64,000 nt of DNA from Streptococcus parasanguinis (GCA_905188195.1 CAJJKY010000005.1:62001-126000); one strand, 5' to 3'. Positions 7,745 through 17,553 are shown, counted from the stretch's first letter. Numbers and translations: made by a program. The notes: generated from the sequence alone by a model not told the origin.

Positions 7745-10063
7745 TTATTTCTTTCGATGAAAGAACCAACCCACTAGTTTCTTGAATACTTGAATCAAGA
7801 AGAGAGCAAGAACTGCCATGATAGCGCAGATAACCAGCGTTTGAAGCCTCAAGGGGCTCATGTTAAAGAATCTCCCTAAGATACTACTTGAAACCAGGAA
7901 GGCTAGGATATTTCCTAGAAGAACCAGTCTCTTGTAGTGATTGAGAGGCTGGGATTCTTGATAGATGATCGTAAAGCCAACGAAGGCCATCAAGCAGATG
8001 GCTGCACTCGAGAGTTCTTCCGACCTCATGCCAAATGTAGAAGACAGCAAGACCAGACTGAAGATCAGTATAAAATCCGTCAAGGCCGCAGGCAGTGCAT
8101 TTTTAAAGACCGTTTCGATAAAGCGCCCTTTGATGCGCTCGCTATTGGGCTCAAGAGCTAGAAAGAATCCTGGAATCCCAATCGTAAAACCGCTGATCAA
8201 GGACATCTGCGACGGCATGATGGGATAAGTGAAGGCTAAAAGAGTCACTGAGATGGCCAACAAAATGGAAAAGATATTCTTGATCAAAAAGAGACTGGCT
8301 GATCGTTGAATATTATTGACTACCCGCCGCCCTTCTGCCACGATGGACGGCATCTTTCCAAAGTCTGAATCTAACAAGACAACTTGCGCCATCTTTTTGG
8401 TCGCATCATTTCCAGATTCCATCGCAATACTACAATCCGCTGTTTTGAGAGCCAGAATATCGTTGACGCCATCTCCGGTCATAGCTACTTTATGTCCCTT
8501 TGCCTGCAAGCCTTCTACAAGGCTTTTCTTTTGCTCTGGTGTCACTCGACCAAAGACCGTATATTGGCTCGCCGCCTGGTGCAAGTCTTCTTCCGTCAAT
8601 AAGGTTCTGGCATCGATTAGATCTTCTGCTCCTTCAATGCCTGCTTTTTGCGCGATGGCAGAAACTGTAGCTGGGTTGTCCCCTGAAATGACCTTAATGG
8701 TCACTCCTTGTTGTTTGAAGTAGGCGAAGGTTTCTTTGGCATTTTTTCTCAAAGGATTGGAGAGAATAATCCAGGCCACCAAGTCTACAGGAGCCTCTAA
8801 AGTCTCTCCCAGGTGATCCCCCCGATATTTCCCAAAGGCCAAGACCCGATTCCCTGCCTGCGTAGCAGGAGCTATCTCTTGTTCAAGCTCAGAAAAGCCC
8901 TCTCGTAAGACAAATTCTGGAGCCCCCAATACATAGATCCCAGATTCAAAGGCAATGGCCCCATACTTTTTCTTAGACGTAAAGGGCTGAATTTCAAGAG
9001 CCTTCCAAGGCTGACTGACTGGAGTCTTGTGAAATTTTCGGATGGCATCCATGGTATCGTTTTGATCCATACTAGCTCCTACATACTGAGCTAGAGCTTC
9101 CAAGTCTTGAGCGTCTTTAACTGGACGAATCTCTGTCACTTCCATACCCGGCTCTGTAATAGTCCCTGTCTTATCGACACAAAGGATATCCACGCGCGAT
9201 AAGGTCTCAATCCCCTTCATGCTATTGAGCAGGACCTTTTCCTTAGCCAATCTGACAGCACCCAGAGCCAGTGTCAAGGTCATCAAGAGATACAAGCCTT
9301 CTGGAATCATCCCGATCAAGGCTCCGACCGTTGAAGTCACACTGAGCTTGAGGCTATCACCTAGGCTGATATAGCTACGAAGAAAAAGGAGCGAGCCTAG
9401 CGGAATAATGAGAAGACCAATGATCCCCACGATGCGGTTGACCGCATGGACCATGTCAGACTCCTCATGGGACTTGACCTGCTTGGCTTCCAGGCTCAAT
9501 TGGTTGATGTAGGAGTCATTTCCTACTTTTTCTAGTCGCGCTAAACCTTGACCAGCGATCACAAAACTACCTGACATGAGTGCGTCTTGTGCTCCTTTTT
9601 TGACCTCATCGGCTTCACCTGTCAATTGCGACTCATCGACTTTTAGCTCGCCCTCCAGCAAGACCCCATCCGCATAGATCTGATCTCCAGCTTGAAAGCG
9701 AACCAAATCGCCCTCCACCAGCTGATCGATAGGTAGAGCGACTTCTTTTCCTTCGCGAAGAACGATCGCCTCACTTATATGTAGAAATTGCATCTGACGC
9801 AAGATCCGTCGAGATCGGACTTCCTGCACAATTCCTACCAAGGAGTTGACCACGACGACCGGGACAAACAAGAGATTGTTCCAAGACTTCACTGCTACCA
9901 GCAAGACTGCTAAGACCAGGAAAATCAGATTAAAGTAGGTAAAGACATTGTCTCGAATGATCTGCCCAATACTTTTTTCTGTCTTGATTGTGACCTTATT
10001 TTGCTTGCCCTCTTGGATCTTTTTCGCTACTTCTTCCTGACTGAGTCCTTCTAATCTAACCAT
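7745..10063 (-). CDS. Cation-translocating P-type ATPase
   Basis: A membrane cation pump of 772 residues, close to the compact bacterial E1-E2 type. Numbered from an in-frame GTG four codons upstream (10075), it shows the actuator TGEA at 152-155, the membrane motif GMIPEGL at about 255-261, the phosphorylation site DKTGTIT at 301-307 and the hinge MTGDGVND near 540. The PEGL motif points to the calcium-like branch rather than heavy-metal pumps, but the ion is not decided by sequence alone. I prefer the ATG at 10063, preceded by GAGGAAAG. It starts 8 bp after the VOC gene stop. Confidence 0.9.
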   Translation of the reverse strand: MVRLEGLSQEEVAKKIQEGKQNKVTIKTEKSIGQIIRDNVFTYFNLIFLVLAVLLVAVKSWNNLLFVPVVVVNSLVGIVQEVRSRRILRQMQFLHISEAIVLREGKEVALPIDQLVEGDLVRFQAGDQIYADGVLLEGELKVDESQLTGEADEVKKGAQDALMSGSFVIAGQGLARLEKVGNDSYINQLSLEAKQVKSHEESDMVHAVNRIVGIIGLLIIPLGSLLFLRSYISLGDSLKLSVTSTVGALIGMIPEGLYLLMTLTLALGAVRLAKEKVLLNSMKGIETLSRVDILCVDKTGTITEPGMEVTEIRPVKDAQDLEALAQYVGASMDQNDTMDAIRKFHKTPVSQPWKALEIQPFTSKKKYGAIAFESGIYVLGAPEFVLREGFSELEQEIAPATQAGNRVLAFGKYRGDHLGETLEAPVDLVAWIILSNPLRKNAKETFAYFKQQGVTIKVISGDNPATVSAIAQKAGIEGAEDLIDARTLLTEEDLHQAASQYTVFGRVTPEQKKSLVEGLQAKGHKVAMTGDGVNDILALKTADCSIAMESGNDATKKMAQVVLLDSDFGKMPSIVAEGRRVVNNIQRSASLFLIKNIFSILLAISVTLLAFTYPIMPSQMSLISGFTIGIPGFFLALEPNSERIKGRFIETVFKNALPAALTDFILIFSLVLLSSTFGMRSEELSSAAICLMAFVGFTIIYQESQPLNHYKRLVLLGNILAFLVSSSILGRFFNMSPLRLQTLVICAIMAVLALFLIQVFKKLVGWFFHRKK

Positions 10064-10071
10064 TGCTTTCC

Positions 10072-10458
10072 TCACTCATGTATTTCCAAGGGCAATCCTT
10101 CTGGATCGAAGAAAAATGCCATCTTCTTGCCATCAAAGTCATCATAGCGAAGGCCTGTATTCTCAATACCCAGCTGATCCAATCTAGCTAGATAGGCCTC
10201 TACATCGTCCACTTTAAAGGCCAGATGACGCAGTCCCGCATGCTCGGGCAAGGGGAGCTTCGGACGTTCTGGGGCCGTCGGTTTGATAAAAAGTTCTAAA
10301 GTCAGCCGCCCTTGGCGGAGATTGATCAAGATATCTCCGCGTTCGGGACGGTCATACTCACTGACAATCGCAAAGCCCAACTGGTCCACATAAAAATGCA
10401 ACATGGCGTCGCGATCCCGTCCAATGATGGCAATATGATGAATCGTGTCTAACTTCAT
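10072..10458 (-). CDS. VOC family protein (glyoxalase-like, YaeR type)
   Basis: This single-domain vicinal-oxygen-chelate protein of 128 residues aligns by eye with E. coli YaeR: IHHIAIIGRD at the start, ELFIKPTAPERP in the middle, HAGLRHLAFKVDDVE and the end FFFDPEGLPLEIHE. Conserved metal ligands (His near 7-8, Glu 55, His 74, Glu near 126) appear present. The substrate is unknown. It lies between ftsK and the P-type ATPase, probably co-transcribed with the latter. Confidence 0.85.
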   Translation of the reverse strand: MKLDTIHHIAIIGRDRDAMLHFYVDQLGFAIVSEYDRPERGDILINLRQGRLTLELFIKPTAPERPKLPLPEHAGLRHLAFKVDDVEAYLARLDQLGIENTGLRYDDFDGKKMAFFFDPEGLPLEIHE

Positions 10459-10484
10459 CTAGTCCTACTTTCTATTTTCTATAA

Positions 10485-10515
10485 AAAGAAAAGGGAGTGG
10501 GACATATGCCCTTTT
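10485..10515 (-). terminator. Intrinsic terminator of ftsK
   Basis: The stem AAAAGGG/CCCTTTT encloses a loop carrying the AGTGGGACA motif seen at the end of family B repeats. The T run is on the minus strand, 10 bp past the ftsK stop. Confidence 0.7.
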
Positions 10516-10524
10516 TCCCTATTC

Positions 10525-12885
10525 TTATGATTGTTGCAATACTTTTCGAGGCTTGGTTCCTTCAGCTGGTCCAATCACACCCGCTGCTTCCAACTCTTCC
10601 ATGAGGCGAGTCGCCCGGTTAAAACCAACCGATAAGCGGCGCTGGATCATGGAAGCACTGGCTTTTTGGGTCTCGATGACGAGCGCTTTGGCCTCTTCAA
10701 AGAGAGGATCGCCTTCGTCTGAGCTACCCATGCCTCCATCAAAGTCTGACTCCGATACTTCTCCTGGATCAAAGGCATCATCATAATCAGCTTCTGCCTG
10801 CTCTTTGACAAAGTTGACAATCCGCTCCACATCGTCATCTGAGATAAAGGATCCTTGTAGACGGATTGGATGATTTTCATCAATCGGTTTAAAGAGCATG
10901 TCTCCGCGACCGAGTAATTTCTCTGCGCCATTTTCATCCAAGATGGTCCGTGAGTCAGTTCCAGATGATACCGCAAAAGCGACACGGGAAGGTACATTGG
11001 CCTTGATCAAACCTGAGATAACGTCAACCGATGGCCGTTGAGTCGCAAGGATCATGTGGATCCCCGCCGCACGCGCCTTTTGTCCAAGGCGAATAATGGC
11101 ATCTTCCACTTCTTTACTTGCGACCATCATCAAGTCTGCCAACTCATCGACAATGACCACGATCAATGGAAGGGGCACTTGCTTCATCTCAGACTGGGCA
11201 TTGTACTCAGCCACCTTGGCATTAAAGCCAGCAATATTACGAGCACCCACTTTCGAGAAGAGCTCATAGCGATTTTCCATCTCATCAACGACCTTTTGCA
11301 GGGCCCGACTAGCCTTGCGTGGGTTGGTCACCACTGGGATCAAAAGGTGAGGAATATCATTGTAGACAGAAAGCTCCACCATCTTTGGATCGACCATCAT
11401 AAACTTGACTTCGTCCGGACGGGCCTTCATCAAGATACTCGAAATAATCCCATTAACCGCTACTGACTTACCAGATCCAGTAGAACCCGCTACCAAGAGG
11501 TGAGGCATCCGAGCCAAATCAAAGGTCCGAGCTGAACCATCTACGGCCTTCCCAAGAGGAATCTCAAGGAGTTTAGCTGGGTCTGTCTTGGACTGCTCCC
11601 ACAATTCACGGAAGGAAACGGTCGCAATCTCTGAGTTGGGCACTTCAATCCCGACCAGAGACTTCCCTGGAATCGGTGCTTCAATCCGCACATCCTTGGC
11701 TGCTAGGGCCAAAGCCAAATCATCTGCTAGATTGGAGATACGGTTGACCCGCACACCGACAGCCGGCTTGACTTCATATTTGGTAACAGAAGGACCGATT
11801 TCCGCCCGCTCCACTGTCGCCTTGATGTTAAAGCTTGCAAAGGTCTCTTCCAAAATGCGGATATTCTGGCGAACAATGTTTTTCTCTTTGGATTGATTTT
11901 TCGGCTTATCAGGTGCGAAAAGATCAATGGTTGGAAGCTTGTACTGGAGGAGTTCCTTAGGTGTGAAATCCACTTGAACTTCTTCCCCATCGTCCTCGAA
12001 TTCTTCGGCTACTGGAAGCTCTTCGTACGCTTCAGGCTCTTCAGGCCATTCTTCATCTGGCAGGTAGATCTCTGGTGTTGCTGGTGCGACAATTTCGGCT
12101 TCTGGGAAGGACTCTGTGAACGGCTCTTCCGCCAACACCTCTCCCGTTTCAGGGTCTACAGGATGCCCTTCCATTGAAAGGGGAGTTGGAAGAACTGCAC
12201 TTGCTTCTTCTTGCTCTCTTTCAGCTGCAGCAGCTTCCTCAGCAGCTCTCGCTTCCTTTTCAAGGAATTTCTGCTCGCGACGTTCTTTGCGTTTTTCCAT
12301 AGAAGCGTGGAAGGCTTCCGATCCCTTTTCAAACAAATCATAGATGGAGTAAGGACTCATCAAGAGAATCCCCAATCCAATAAAGAGAAGGCCAATAAAA
12401 TAAGAGCCAATATTTGAAAACAGGAAGGAAATCGGAGCATAAAGAAGGGCACCGATCATACCACCACCAGCAAAACTCTCCACTCGCAGATGAATCAGGT
12501 CTGCCATGATTCTTGAAAAGGTGACCTTGATTCCATTATTGTCTAAATGAAGGGAGGATACAAAGAAGGCCTGAAACATCAATAGAACCCCAGCAAAGAA
12601 GCTTAGGAATCCTGAAATCACCCCTTCGTGTTTATCCAGCCATTTAAAGGCATAGAGGTAGAAAAAGGTCGCTAAAATAGCCAAATAAGCCAAACTCCCA
12701 ACAAATAGTCGGATTAAGTTGTAGGCCAAGACCCCTACTGCTCCCAATTTCAAAGCCGCAAAAATTAAGACCAGACTAATCAGAATGGTCGCAATCATGC
12801 GATGAATTGCTTTTTTTCTTTCTAATTCTGCTTTGGACAGTCGTCTCGTCGACCGTGTTTTTTTTGATTGATTATTGTTTGCCAT
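10525..12885 (-). CDS. ftsK: DNA translocase FtsK/SpoIIIE
   Basis: A membrane-anchored DNA pump that clears chromosome arms through the division septum. The 786 residues are typical for streptococci. Four to five membrane helices lie in about 28-180, an acidic and charged linker in about 195-320, and the RecA-like motor at about 335-710 with Walker A GSTGSGKS at 467-474 and Walker B VIVDELADLMM near 585. The C-terminal gamma winged-helix domain (about 720-786, SASMIQRRLSVGFNRATRLMEELE) reads KOPS-like sequences. It stands alone with its own terminator. Confidence 0.97.
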   Translation of the reverse strand: MANNNQSKKTRSTRRLSKAELERKKAIHRMIATILISLVLIFAALKLGAVGVLAYNLIRLFVGSLAYLAILATFFYLYAFKWLDKHEGVISGFLSFFAGVLLMFQAFFVSSLHLDNNGIKVTFSRIMADLIHLRVESFAGGGMIGALLYAPISFLFSNIGSYFIGLLFIGLGILLMSPYSIYDLFEKGSEAFHASMEKRKERREQKFLEKEARAAEEAAAAEREQEEASAVLPTPLSMEGHPVDPETGEVLAEEPFTESFPEAEIVAPATPEIYLPDEEWPEEPEAYEELPVAEEFEDDGEEVQVDFTPKELLQYKLPTIDLFAPDKPKNQSKEKNIVRQNIRILEETFASFNIKATVERAEIGPSVTKYEVKPAVGVRVNRISNLADDLALALAAKDVRIEAPIPGKSLVGIEVPNSEIATVSFRELWEQSKTDPAKLLEIPLGKAVDGSARTFDLARMPHLLVAGSTGSGKSVAVNGIISSILMKARPDEVKFMMVDPKMVELSVYNDIPHLLIPVVTNPRKASRALQKVVDEMENRYELFSKVGARNIAGFNAKVAEYNAQSEMKQVPLPLIVVIVDELADLMMVASKEVEDAIIRLGQKARAAGIHMILATQRPSVDVISGLIKANVPSRVAFAVSSGTDSRTILDENGAEKLLGRGDMLFKPIDENHPIRLQGSFISDDDVERIVNFVKEQAEADYDDAFDPGEVSESDFDGGMGSSDEGDPLFEEAKALVIETQKASASMIQRRLSVGFNRATRLMEELEAAGVIGPAEGTKPRKVLQQS

Positions 12886-12955
12886 AACCTTTATTATATC
12901 ACATTTCCAAGCCAGTTCTCTAGTAAAATCATTTCCTCAATTTTGCAGCATAAAG

Positions 12956-12987
12956 TAAAAAACAGCACCGAGTGGGTACTGTTTTTA
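12956..12987 (-). terminator. Terminator of the four-gene membrane operon
   Basis: AAAACAG-t-ACC/GGT-g-CTGTTTT followed by TTT on the minus strand, just past the last gene of the cluster. Confidence 0.8.
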
Positions 12988-13001
12988 TAAGTTTTCTTAA
13001 G

Positions 13002-13751
13002 CTAAACCTTTGTTAGAATATCGTATTTTTCTTTGTATTGTTCGTAGTACAAAAATAGGTAGTAACCCCCTACTATTTCTAAAAAGAAGACATAAAGAGC
13101 GACAGCCATAATAGCGGGACAGAATGGCGTTAAGATAGCATCAATGCTCCCTCTTACATTTGTATTGTTTGAACAATCAAACAATACAAAACCCGCTGTA
13201 ACTCCACTTCCTCCCAAGATCAATAATTGATCTGTCATTTTTTCTGTTGCTAGGGCAGCCAAGGAAGCATAGGGTTTTCTTTCTTCAACCGCAGCCTTTA
13301 TCTTTTTAGGAACCTTCCTAAAGAGATATATCACAACAACTATCGTTAATCCAGCTGATAAAAAACCGAGAAGTTTTCTGCAAAAAATCCCAATTAATAC
13401 AAATCCTAATTCCATAAATAGTAATAGAAGGTACATATAACAATAAGTGAGATATTTCAAGATCATTTTTTTCTTTCGATATTTAAACGAATAGAAAATG
13501 TAGACCAAATAAAATAAAAGTAGAACAAACAAAAGAGGTAAATTTAACCATTGATAGGCAACATCCCCATCTCCATCTAATCTTATTCCCTTAAAGACTG
13601 CTGGAAGAAGGATATAAAGTAGATAGACTATTGCAGAAAATAAAGGCATACCAATAAATCTTTTCCAATTTCCCTTATCGTTAAAGCGGCTAATAATGGT
13701 CTCATTTACGAAGGATTGACTTTCTTCAAATGAGTAAGTAAAAAGTTTCAT
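13002..13751 (-). CDS. Unrecognised multi-pass membrane protein (paralogue of the 14259-15140 protein)
   Basis: I do not recognise a named family. From the ATG at 13751, preceded by TGGAGAAAT, the 249 residues have six or so hydrophobic helices. A short cytoplasmic start (FTYSFEESQSFVNETII) resembles the start of the protein two genes upstream. Similarity continues through the middle helices, and both end with a tyrosine-rich YYLFLYYEQYKEKY-like tail. An in-frame TTG seven codons earlier is less likely. It is the last gene of a four-gene operon. Function unknown. Confidence 0.75.
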   Translation of the reverse strand: MKLFTYSFEESQSFVNETIISRFNDKGNWKRFIGMPLFSAIVYLLYILLPAVFKGIRLDGDGDVAYQWLNLPLLFVLLLFYLVYIFYSFKYRKKKMILKYLTYCYMYLLLLFMELGFVLIGIFCRKLLGFLSAGLTIVVVIYLFRKVPKKIKAAVEERKPYASLAALATEKMTDQLLILGGSGVTAGFVLFDCSNNTNVRGSIDAILTPFCPAIMAVALYVFFLEIVGGYYLFLYYEQYKEKYDILTKV

Positions 13752-13783
13752 ATTTCTCCATTTTAGATTCAATCTTTCACTAA

Positions 13784-14266
13784 CTAGTCCTGACTACCAC
13801 TCGTAGGCACTTCAATCTCAGGCACATCGATTACATTATTGACTTGGATATTATCTTGTTGATCCTTTAGATTTGTCTGCTGGACTTGTGGTTTGAATGA
13901 CGAAGTAAATCCTACTCCAATCACCAAGAGACTCGCTCCAAGGACGCAAAGTCTTTTGACATGCCAAGCCGTCGGCAAGGGAATCTTTGCTCGAATCCCT
14001 GATTTCTTGACCCAATCCGGATGGTCTCGCATGATACGATTTGCTGCCATCAGAGGCATCAGGTAGCCAAAGAGCGCAATGACAGTTGTCAACCCAATCA
14101 CCCGAAAACGATTCTGATTAGACGGAGAAACATGGTTCACTTCCATCAAGACCATTCCCACAATCACTAAAATAATGACTAGTAATAGTCCCAAAGATCT
14201 CCATAGACCTTCTCTGCGGTAACATTTCAATTCATCAAACGACATCTCGTTAAAATTCTTATTCAT
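13784..14266 (-). CDS. Unrecognised small membrane protein with exported C-terminal tail
   Basis: The 160 residues have three predicted membrane helices (about 24-41, 56-76 and 107-124). A polar tail of about 35 residues follows (QTNLKDQQDNIQVNN) and would face outside if the N-terminus is cytoplasmic. No family is recognised. The start overlaps the upstream gene's stop by 8 nt, which suggests translational coupling. It lies between two genes encoding related membrane proteins. Confidence 0.7.
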   Translation of the reverse strand: MNKNFNEMSFDELKCYRREGLWRSLGLLLVIILVIVGMVLMEVNHVSPSNQNRFRVIGLTTVIALFGYLMPLMAANRIMRDHPDWVKKSGIRAKIPLPTAWHVKRLCVLGASLLVIGVGFTSSFKPQVQQTNLKDQQDNIQVNNVIDVPEIEVPTSGSQD

Positions 14267-15140
14267 TTTTTAATAACTCCTTGTGTTTTTTCAGGTAATT
14301 CTTCCCATACCACTCTTCCAGTGATTTTCCTTCGAACTCTCGATATTCTTCTGAATACTTATTTCGGTAGTAGCCGTAAAGTGAATAGGGTAACAGCATC
14401 ACTACCAACATACCCAAAGCGATAAGATTTCCAAAAAATACCATTCCTATAAATGATATGATCCCTAAAAAATCAGCTTTTACTTCTCCAACTTGGGGGA
14501 AAAGAAATTTTATAGCTAACCAACCTACTACAATTAACCCACCTAATCCAGTAATGACTTCGATGAACTTTTGCTGTTTGGCAGTTGCACTAGGATCCTG
14601 CACTCCATAAAGACGAATTTTTAGCGATTTCATTCTAGATTGGATAATCATAAACAATATGATTCCAGTAAGAACATAGAATAGTAACAATCCCAAAATC
14701 GTAAGGTATCTACCTATAAATGTGATAAAAAACAGATTTAAGACAAATACCAACCAAATCAGATACAGATTCAAATTCAAGATACTAGCATAAGGAATCT
14801 TTGCATCATATTTTCTACGCAGATTTTTTCTGCAAGCAAGAAACCACAAAAACCAGCACAAGAAAAACAGCCAAAGTGGATAGAAATTGATCCCCCAGGT
14901 TTCAAATGGTGTATCAGGATCAGGATGATGAATTTGCGTCTCCATTAATGCAGAAAATCCAAACATGAATAATATCCCAAAAAATGAAAATAGTTTCCTC
15001 GCAATACTAAATGGCTTTGTGTAGATTTTTCGACTATTTGTGTCCTTAACCATATAATCGATAAAGCCATCATGACGTAGACGACGGCTTTCATAAAAAT
15101 TGGCTTTAAAGATTGATTTCTTCAATTTTCTTGAATCCAT
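14259..15140 (-). CDS. Unrecognised multi-pass membrane protein (paralogue of the 13002-13751 protein)
   Basis: The 293 residues have about six hydrophobic helices after a basic cytoplasmic start, KANFYESRRLRHDGFIDYM. It ends in a charged, tyrosine-rich tail (YGYYRNKYSEEYREFEGKSL). By eye it shares length pattern and short motifs with the last protein of the operon, so the two are probably ancient duplicates. GGAGG lies 12 bp before the ATG. No known domain is recognised. Confidence 0.75.
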   Translation of the reverse strand: MDSRKLKKSIFKANFYESRRLRHDGFIDYMVKDTNSRKIYTKPFSIARKLFSFFGILFMFGFSALMETQIHHPDPDTPFETWGINFYPLWLFFLCWFLWFLACRKNLRRKYDAKIPYASILNLNLYLIWLVFVLNLFFITFIGRYLTILGLLLFYVLTGIILFMIIQSRMKSLKIRLYGVQDPSATAKQQKFIEVITGLGGLIVVGWLAIKFLFPQVGEVKADFLGIISFIGMVFFGNLIALGMLVVMLLPYSLYGYYRNKYSEEYREFEGKSLEEWYGKNYLKKHKELLKNE

Positions 15141-15200
15141 TTTTTATTTTTTCCTCCGACTTCTAGCTACACTTTTTAGCTTACACCATTTTGGCACTTT

Positions 15201-16463
15201 TTAATGTTTTTCAACTCTGACCGTTCCTTTTTCGTATCCGGAATACATCGGGCTGTACCGACTCACGTAAGTACGAATATCATGTGAAGAGTCAGACTGT
15301 TCGAAAAGCGACAGAGAACCCCATTGTAAAATTCCATCATATTGCTTCCCATCAACGGTCAACTCGATATCTTCCCGATCAAAAGGATAAGTCTTCTCCT
15401 CACCCTTCTCCTTCACTATCACATGATCTCCATCAATCTTAATCCAGGATTCTTTATTAAGCGAGGCCGTTTTTGTCTCCATATTGTCAACCGACAAATA
15501 ATAGATCCCATTAATTGACCGATTGGACTCCACCAAGTTCATGATGATCGCTCCAACAAAAAGAATCGGAAAAATCAACAATAACCATTTCCATTTCTTT
15601 TTCCCCTTCTTTTTAGGAAGTTCCACCTCAGAAAGAGGCAGATCAGCTGTTAGAGTCGCAAGTCTTTCAGACTCCTGCTTTGGATCTGGCATAAGAGCAG
15701 ATAAAGAGTGATCTTCACTCGCTAACCATTGCTTGGCCATCTGGACAAAATACAGACGCTCATCTTCTTGCGCAATCTCTTCAAATAAAGAAACAGCCAG
15801 CTCTATATCTCCCTTTAAATAGGCATTTAATCCTTTAAAATAACGATTTTCCAAGCGTTGAAAAGCCTGTGAACTGCTCACATGATCAAAATAGTCATTT
15901 GGTTGCTGGTCCACAAGAATGTCATAGATGGCCAATTGCTTCTGAATAACTTCTTCTTTTTCTACTTCATTCTTGAAGGAAACATAGTTAAACTTCTTCT
16001 GAATCTCTTCCTTGCTGATGGCTTTTCCTGAAAGAAGGGAAGATTTTATGAAAATTCCCAAGAGGGATGAACGATCAGTCCGAGCTATGTTTTGATTTTG
16101 TAAAAACTCTATTCGATCGATCGCTGATGAGAAATCTCCAATCATGTAGCAATATATTACACTAGCAAGATGGGCAGCTTTTTTGCTTATACTAAATCTA
16201 GCACGACTTCCAGATTGTGCACATTCATGCCAAAAATCTATCCCCGAGGAAGCATTTAAAATCTTAAGACATTCTTTTCCAAACCATCTATTCATCAAAA
16301 CATAAAGAAGGAATATAAGACCAAGCACTACTAGCAAGGTATTCGAATAAAAGTCTTGATGATCCGGATACAGACTAGATAAATAGAAATGGCCTACAAA
16401 TAAACTGATAATCCCAATCCAGAGTATTATGACATATTTTTTTCTTAATTTGCTATAACTCAT
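15201..16463 (-). CDS. Unrecognised membrane protein with helical repeat region and exported C-terminal domain
   Basis: This 420-residue protein has two N-terminal membrane helices (about 10-30 and 40-60). A helical, TPR-like cytoplasmic region follows at about 75-275 (for example RYFKGLNAYLKGDIELAVSLFEE is cut short here to YLKGDIELAVSLFEEI), then a lysine-rich stretch KKKGKKKWKW. A third helix lies at about 293-311. The last 105 residues look like a small beta-rich extracellular domain starting NGIYYLSVDNMETKT. It is the first gene of the operon. No family is recognised. Confidence 0.75.
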   Translation of the reverse strand: MSYSKLRKKYVIILWIGIISLFVGHFYLSSLYPDHQDFYSNTLLVVLGLIFLLYVLMNRWFGKECLKILNASSGIDFWHECAQSGSRARFSISKKAAHLASVIYCYMIGDFSSAIDRIEFLQNQNIARTDRSSLLGIFIKSSLLSGKAISKEEIQKKFNYVSFKNEVEKEEVIQKQLAIYDILVDQQPNDYFDHVSSSQAFQRLENRYFKGLNAYLKGDIELAVSLFEEIAQEDERLYFVQMAKQWLASEDHSLSALMPDPKQESERLATLTADLPLSEVELPKKKGKKKWKWLLLIFPILFVGAIIMNLVESNRSINGIYYLSVDNMETKTASLNKESWIKIDGDHVIVKEKGEEKTYPFDREDIELTVDGKQYDGILQWGSLSLFEQSDSSHDIRTYVSRYSPMYSGYEKGTVRVEKH

Positions 16464-16493
16464 TTAATGATACCTCTTTTAGTGTTACCTCCC

Positions 16494-16522
16494 ATCATAC
16501 CGAATTTTCCATCTATACGCAA
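16494..16522 (-). promoter_or_regulatory. Predicted promoter of the four-gene membrane operon
   Basis: On the minus strand, TTGCGT (16522-16517) and TATGAT (16499-16494) are spaced by 17 bp, about 30 bp before the first gene's start, which has an AGAGGT ribosome site. Confidence 0.55.
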
Positions 16523-16548
16523 CTTCCTTCTTAATTAGTGATTTAATC

Positions 16549-16575
16549 CAAAAAGAAAACACCCTCGTGGGTGTT
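16549..16575 (-). terminator. Terminator downstream of the EamA transporter
   Basis: The perfect stem AACACCC/GGGTGTT with a four-base loop is followed by TTTTCTTTTT on the minus strand. Confidence 0.75.
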
Positions 16576-16632
16576 AGCATTGATAGAGTGAACCGCGATA
16601 TCATCTTTTAAGTTCTACTCTTCTACCACGAT

Positions 16633-17553
16633 CTATTCTGAAGAAGTCATCAGACTATTTCCTACTATACCGATGATCACAATGAAGATCCCTAAAAATC
16701 CTAGTGGGGTTGGGATCTGATCTCCCAGAAAGAGACAGCCTCCAAATAGGGTGAAGAGGACCTCGCCGGCCTGGGTAGCTTCAACAACAGCTAACTGCTG
16801 ATGATTGTGTTTCACTAAGTTGGTTGCTTCAAAGAAGAGCATGGTCGCGATAACTCCTGAAAATACAGCTACGATCAAGGATTGGAGCATTTGCCCACCT
16901 GATGGCAAGCCTGCATCAAGTCCTGCAAAGACGGATAAGAGCAACCAAAAAGGAACACTCATTAAGGTCATCCCAAAGACCCGTTGGGTCGTTGACAATT
17001 GCTCTTCTTTACAATGAACCAGCATCTTACGATTTCCCAATGGATAGGAAAAAGCAGCGATCAAAATTAAGATACTAGCTCTCACCACACCTTCTCCGAG
17101 ACCTCGTCCAAAATATGGGATTTGTATCAATACGATTCCTAACAAAATCAGCAAAGTCATTCCTAACTGTTTTTTTGGAATCTTTTGGCCAAAAAGTGGG
17201 GTCAGAAGGAGACCTGCTAATATCGTAATCTGCCAGGTCGCAGCCACAAACCATGATTCTCCGTAGATAGAAGCCATCGATAAAGGCGCATAAAAGAGAC
17301 CAAAGCCGACCGTACTCCAGAGCAACCAAGTCCACGGGGCCCGTGCAATTGCTGACAAAACACCTTTCAACTCGCCTTTCTGCCAGACTAAAACAGCCAT
17401 CATGGGCAAACTAAAAAGGTAACGCAAACTAGCACTCCACATCCAGGAACCACCTGCCAGGTTCATGCTTCGATTAAAAATAAAGGTAAATGCAAAAAAG
17501 AGAGCACCTAGGATACCAAACCAAAGGGCTCTCGCAAAATGTGATGATTTCAT
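16633..17553 (-). CDS. EamA/DMT-superfamily multidrug resistance efflux transporter family protein
   Basis: This 306-residue membrane protein has about ten hydrophobic helices in two EamA-like halves. The first begins ALWFGILGALFFAFTFIFNR. The second ends with EATQAGEVLFTLFGGCLFLGD and a final helix. This layout fits the drug/metabolite transporter superfamily, whose members export or import small molecules. The substrate is not evident. It is monocistronic, with its own terminator downstream. Confidence 0.85.
   Translation of the reverse strand: MKSSHFARALWFGILGALFFAFTFIFNRSMNLAGGSWMWSASLRYLFSLPMMAVLVWQKGELKGVLSAIARAPWTWLLWSTVGFGLFYAPLSMASIYGESWFVAATWQITILAGLLLTPLFGQKIPKKQLGMTLLILLGIVLIQIPYFGRGLGEGVVRASILILIAAFSYPLGNRKMLVHCKEEQLSTTQRVFGMTLMSVPFWLLLSVFAGLDAGLPSGGQMLQSLIVAVFSGVIATMLFFEATNLVKHNHQQLAVVEATQAGEVLFTLFGGCLFLGDQIPTPLGFLGIFIVIIGIVGNSLMTSSE

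Noticed and set aside
7745..10063. Mn2+/Ca2+ pump under a yybP-ykoY riboswitch
   Set aside because: The upstream region is the VOC gene and shows no such riboswitch, and the ion specificity is not decided.
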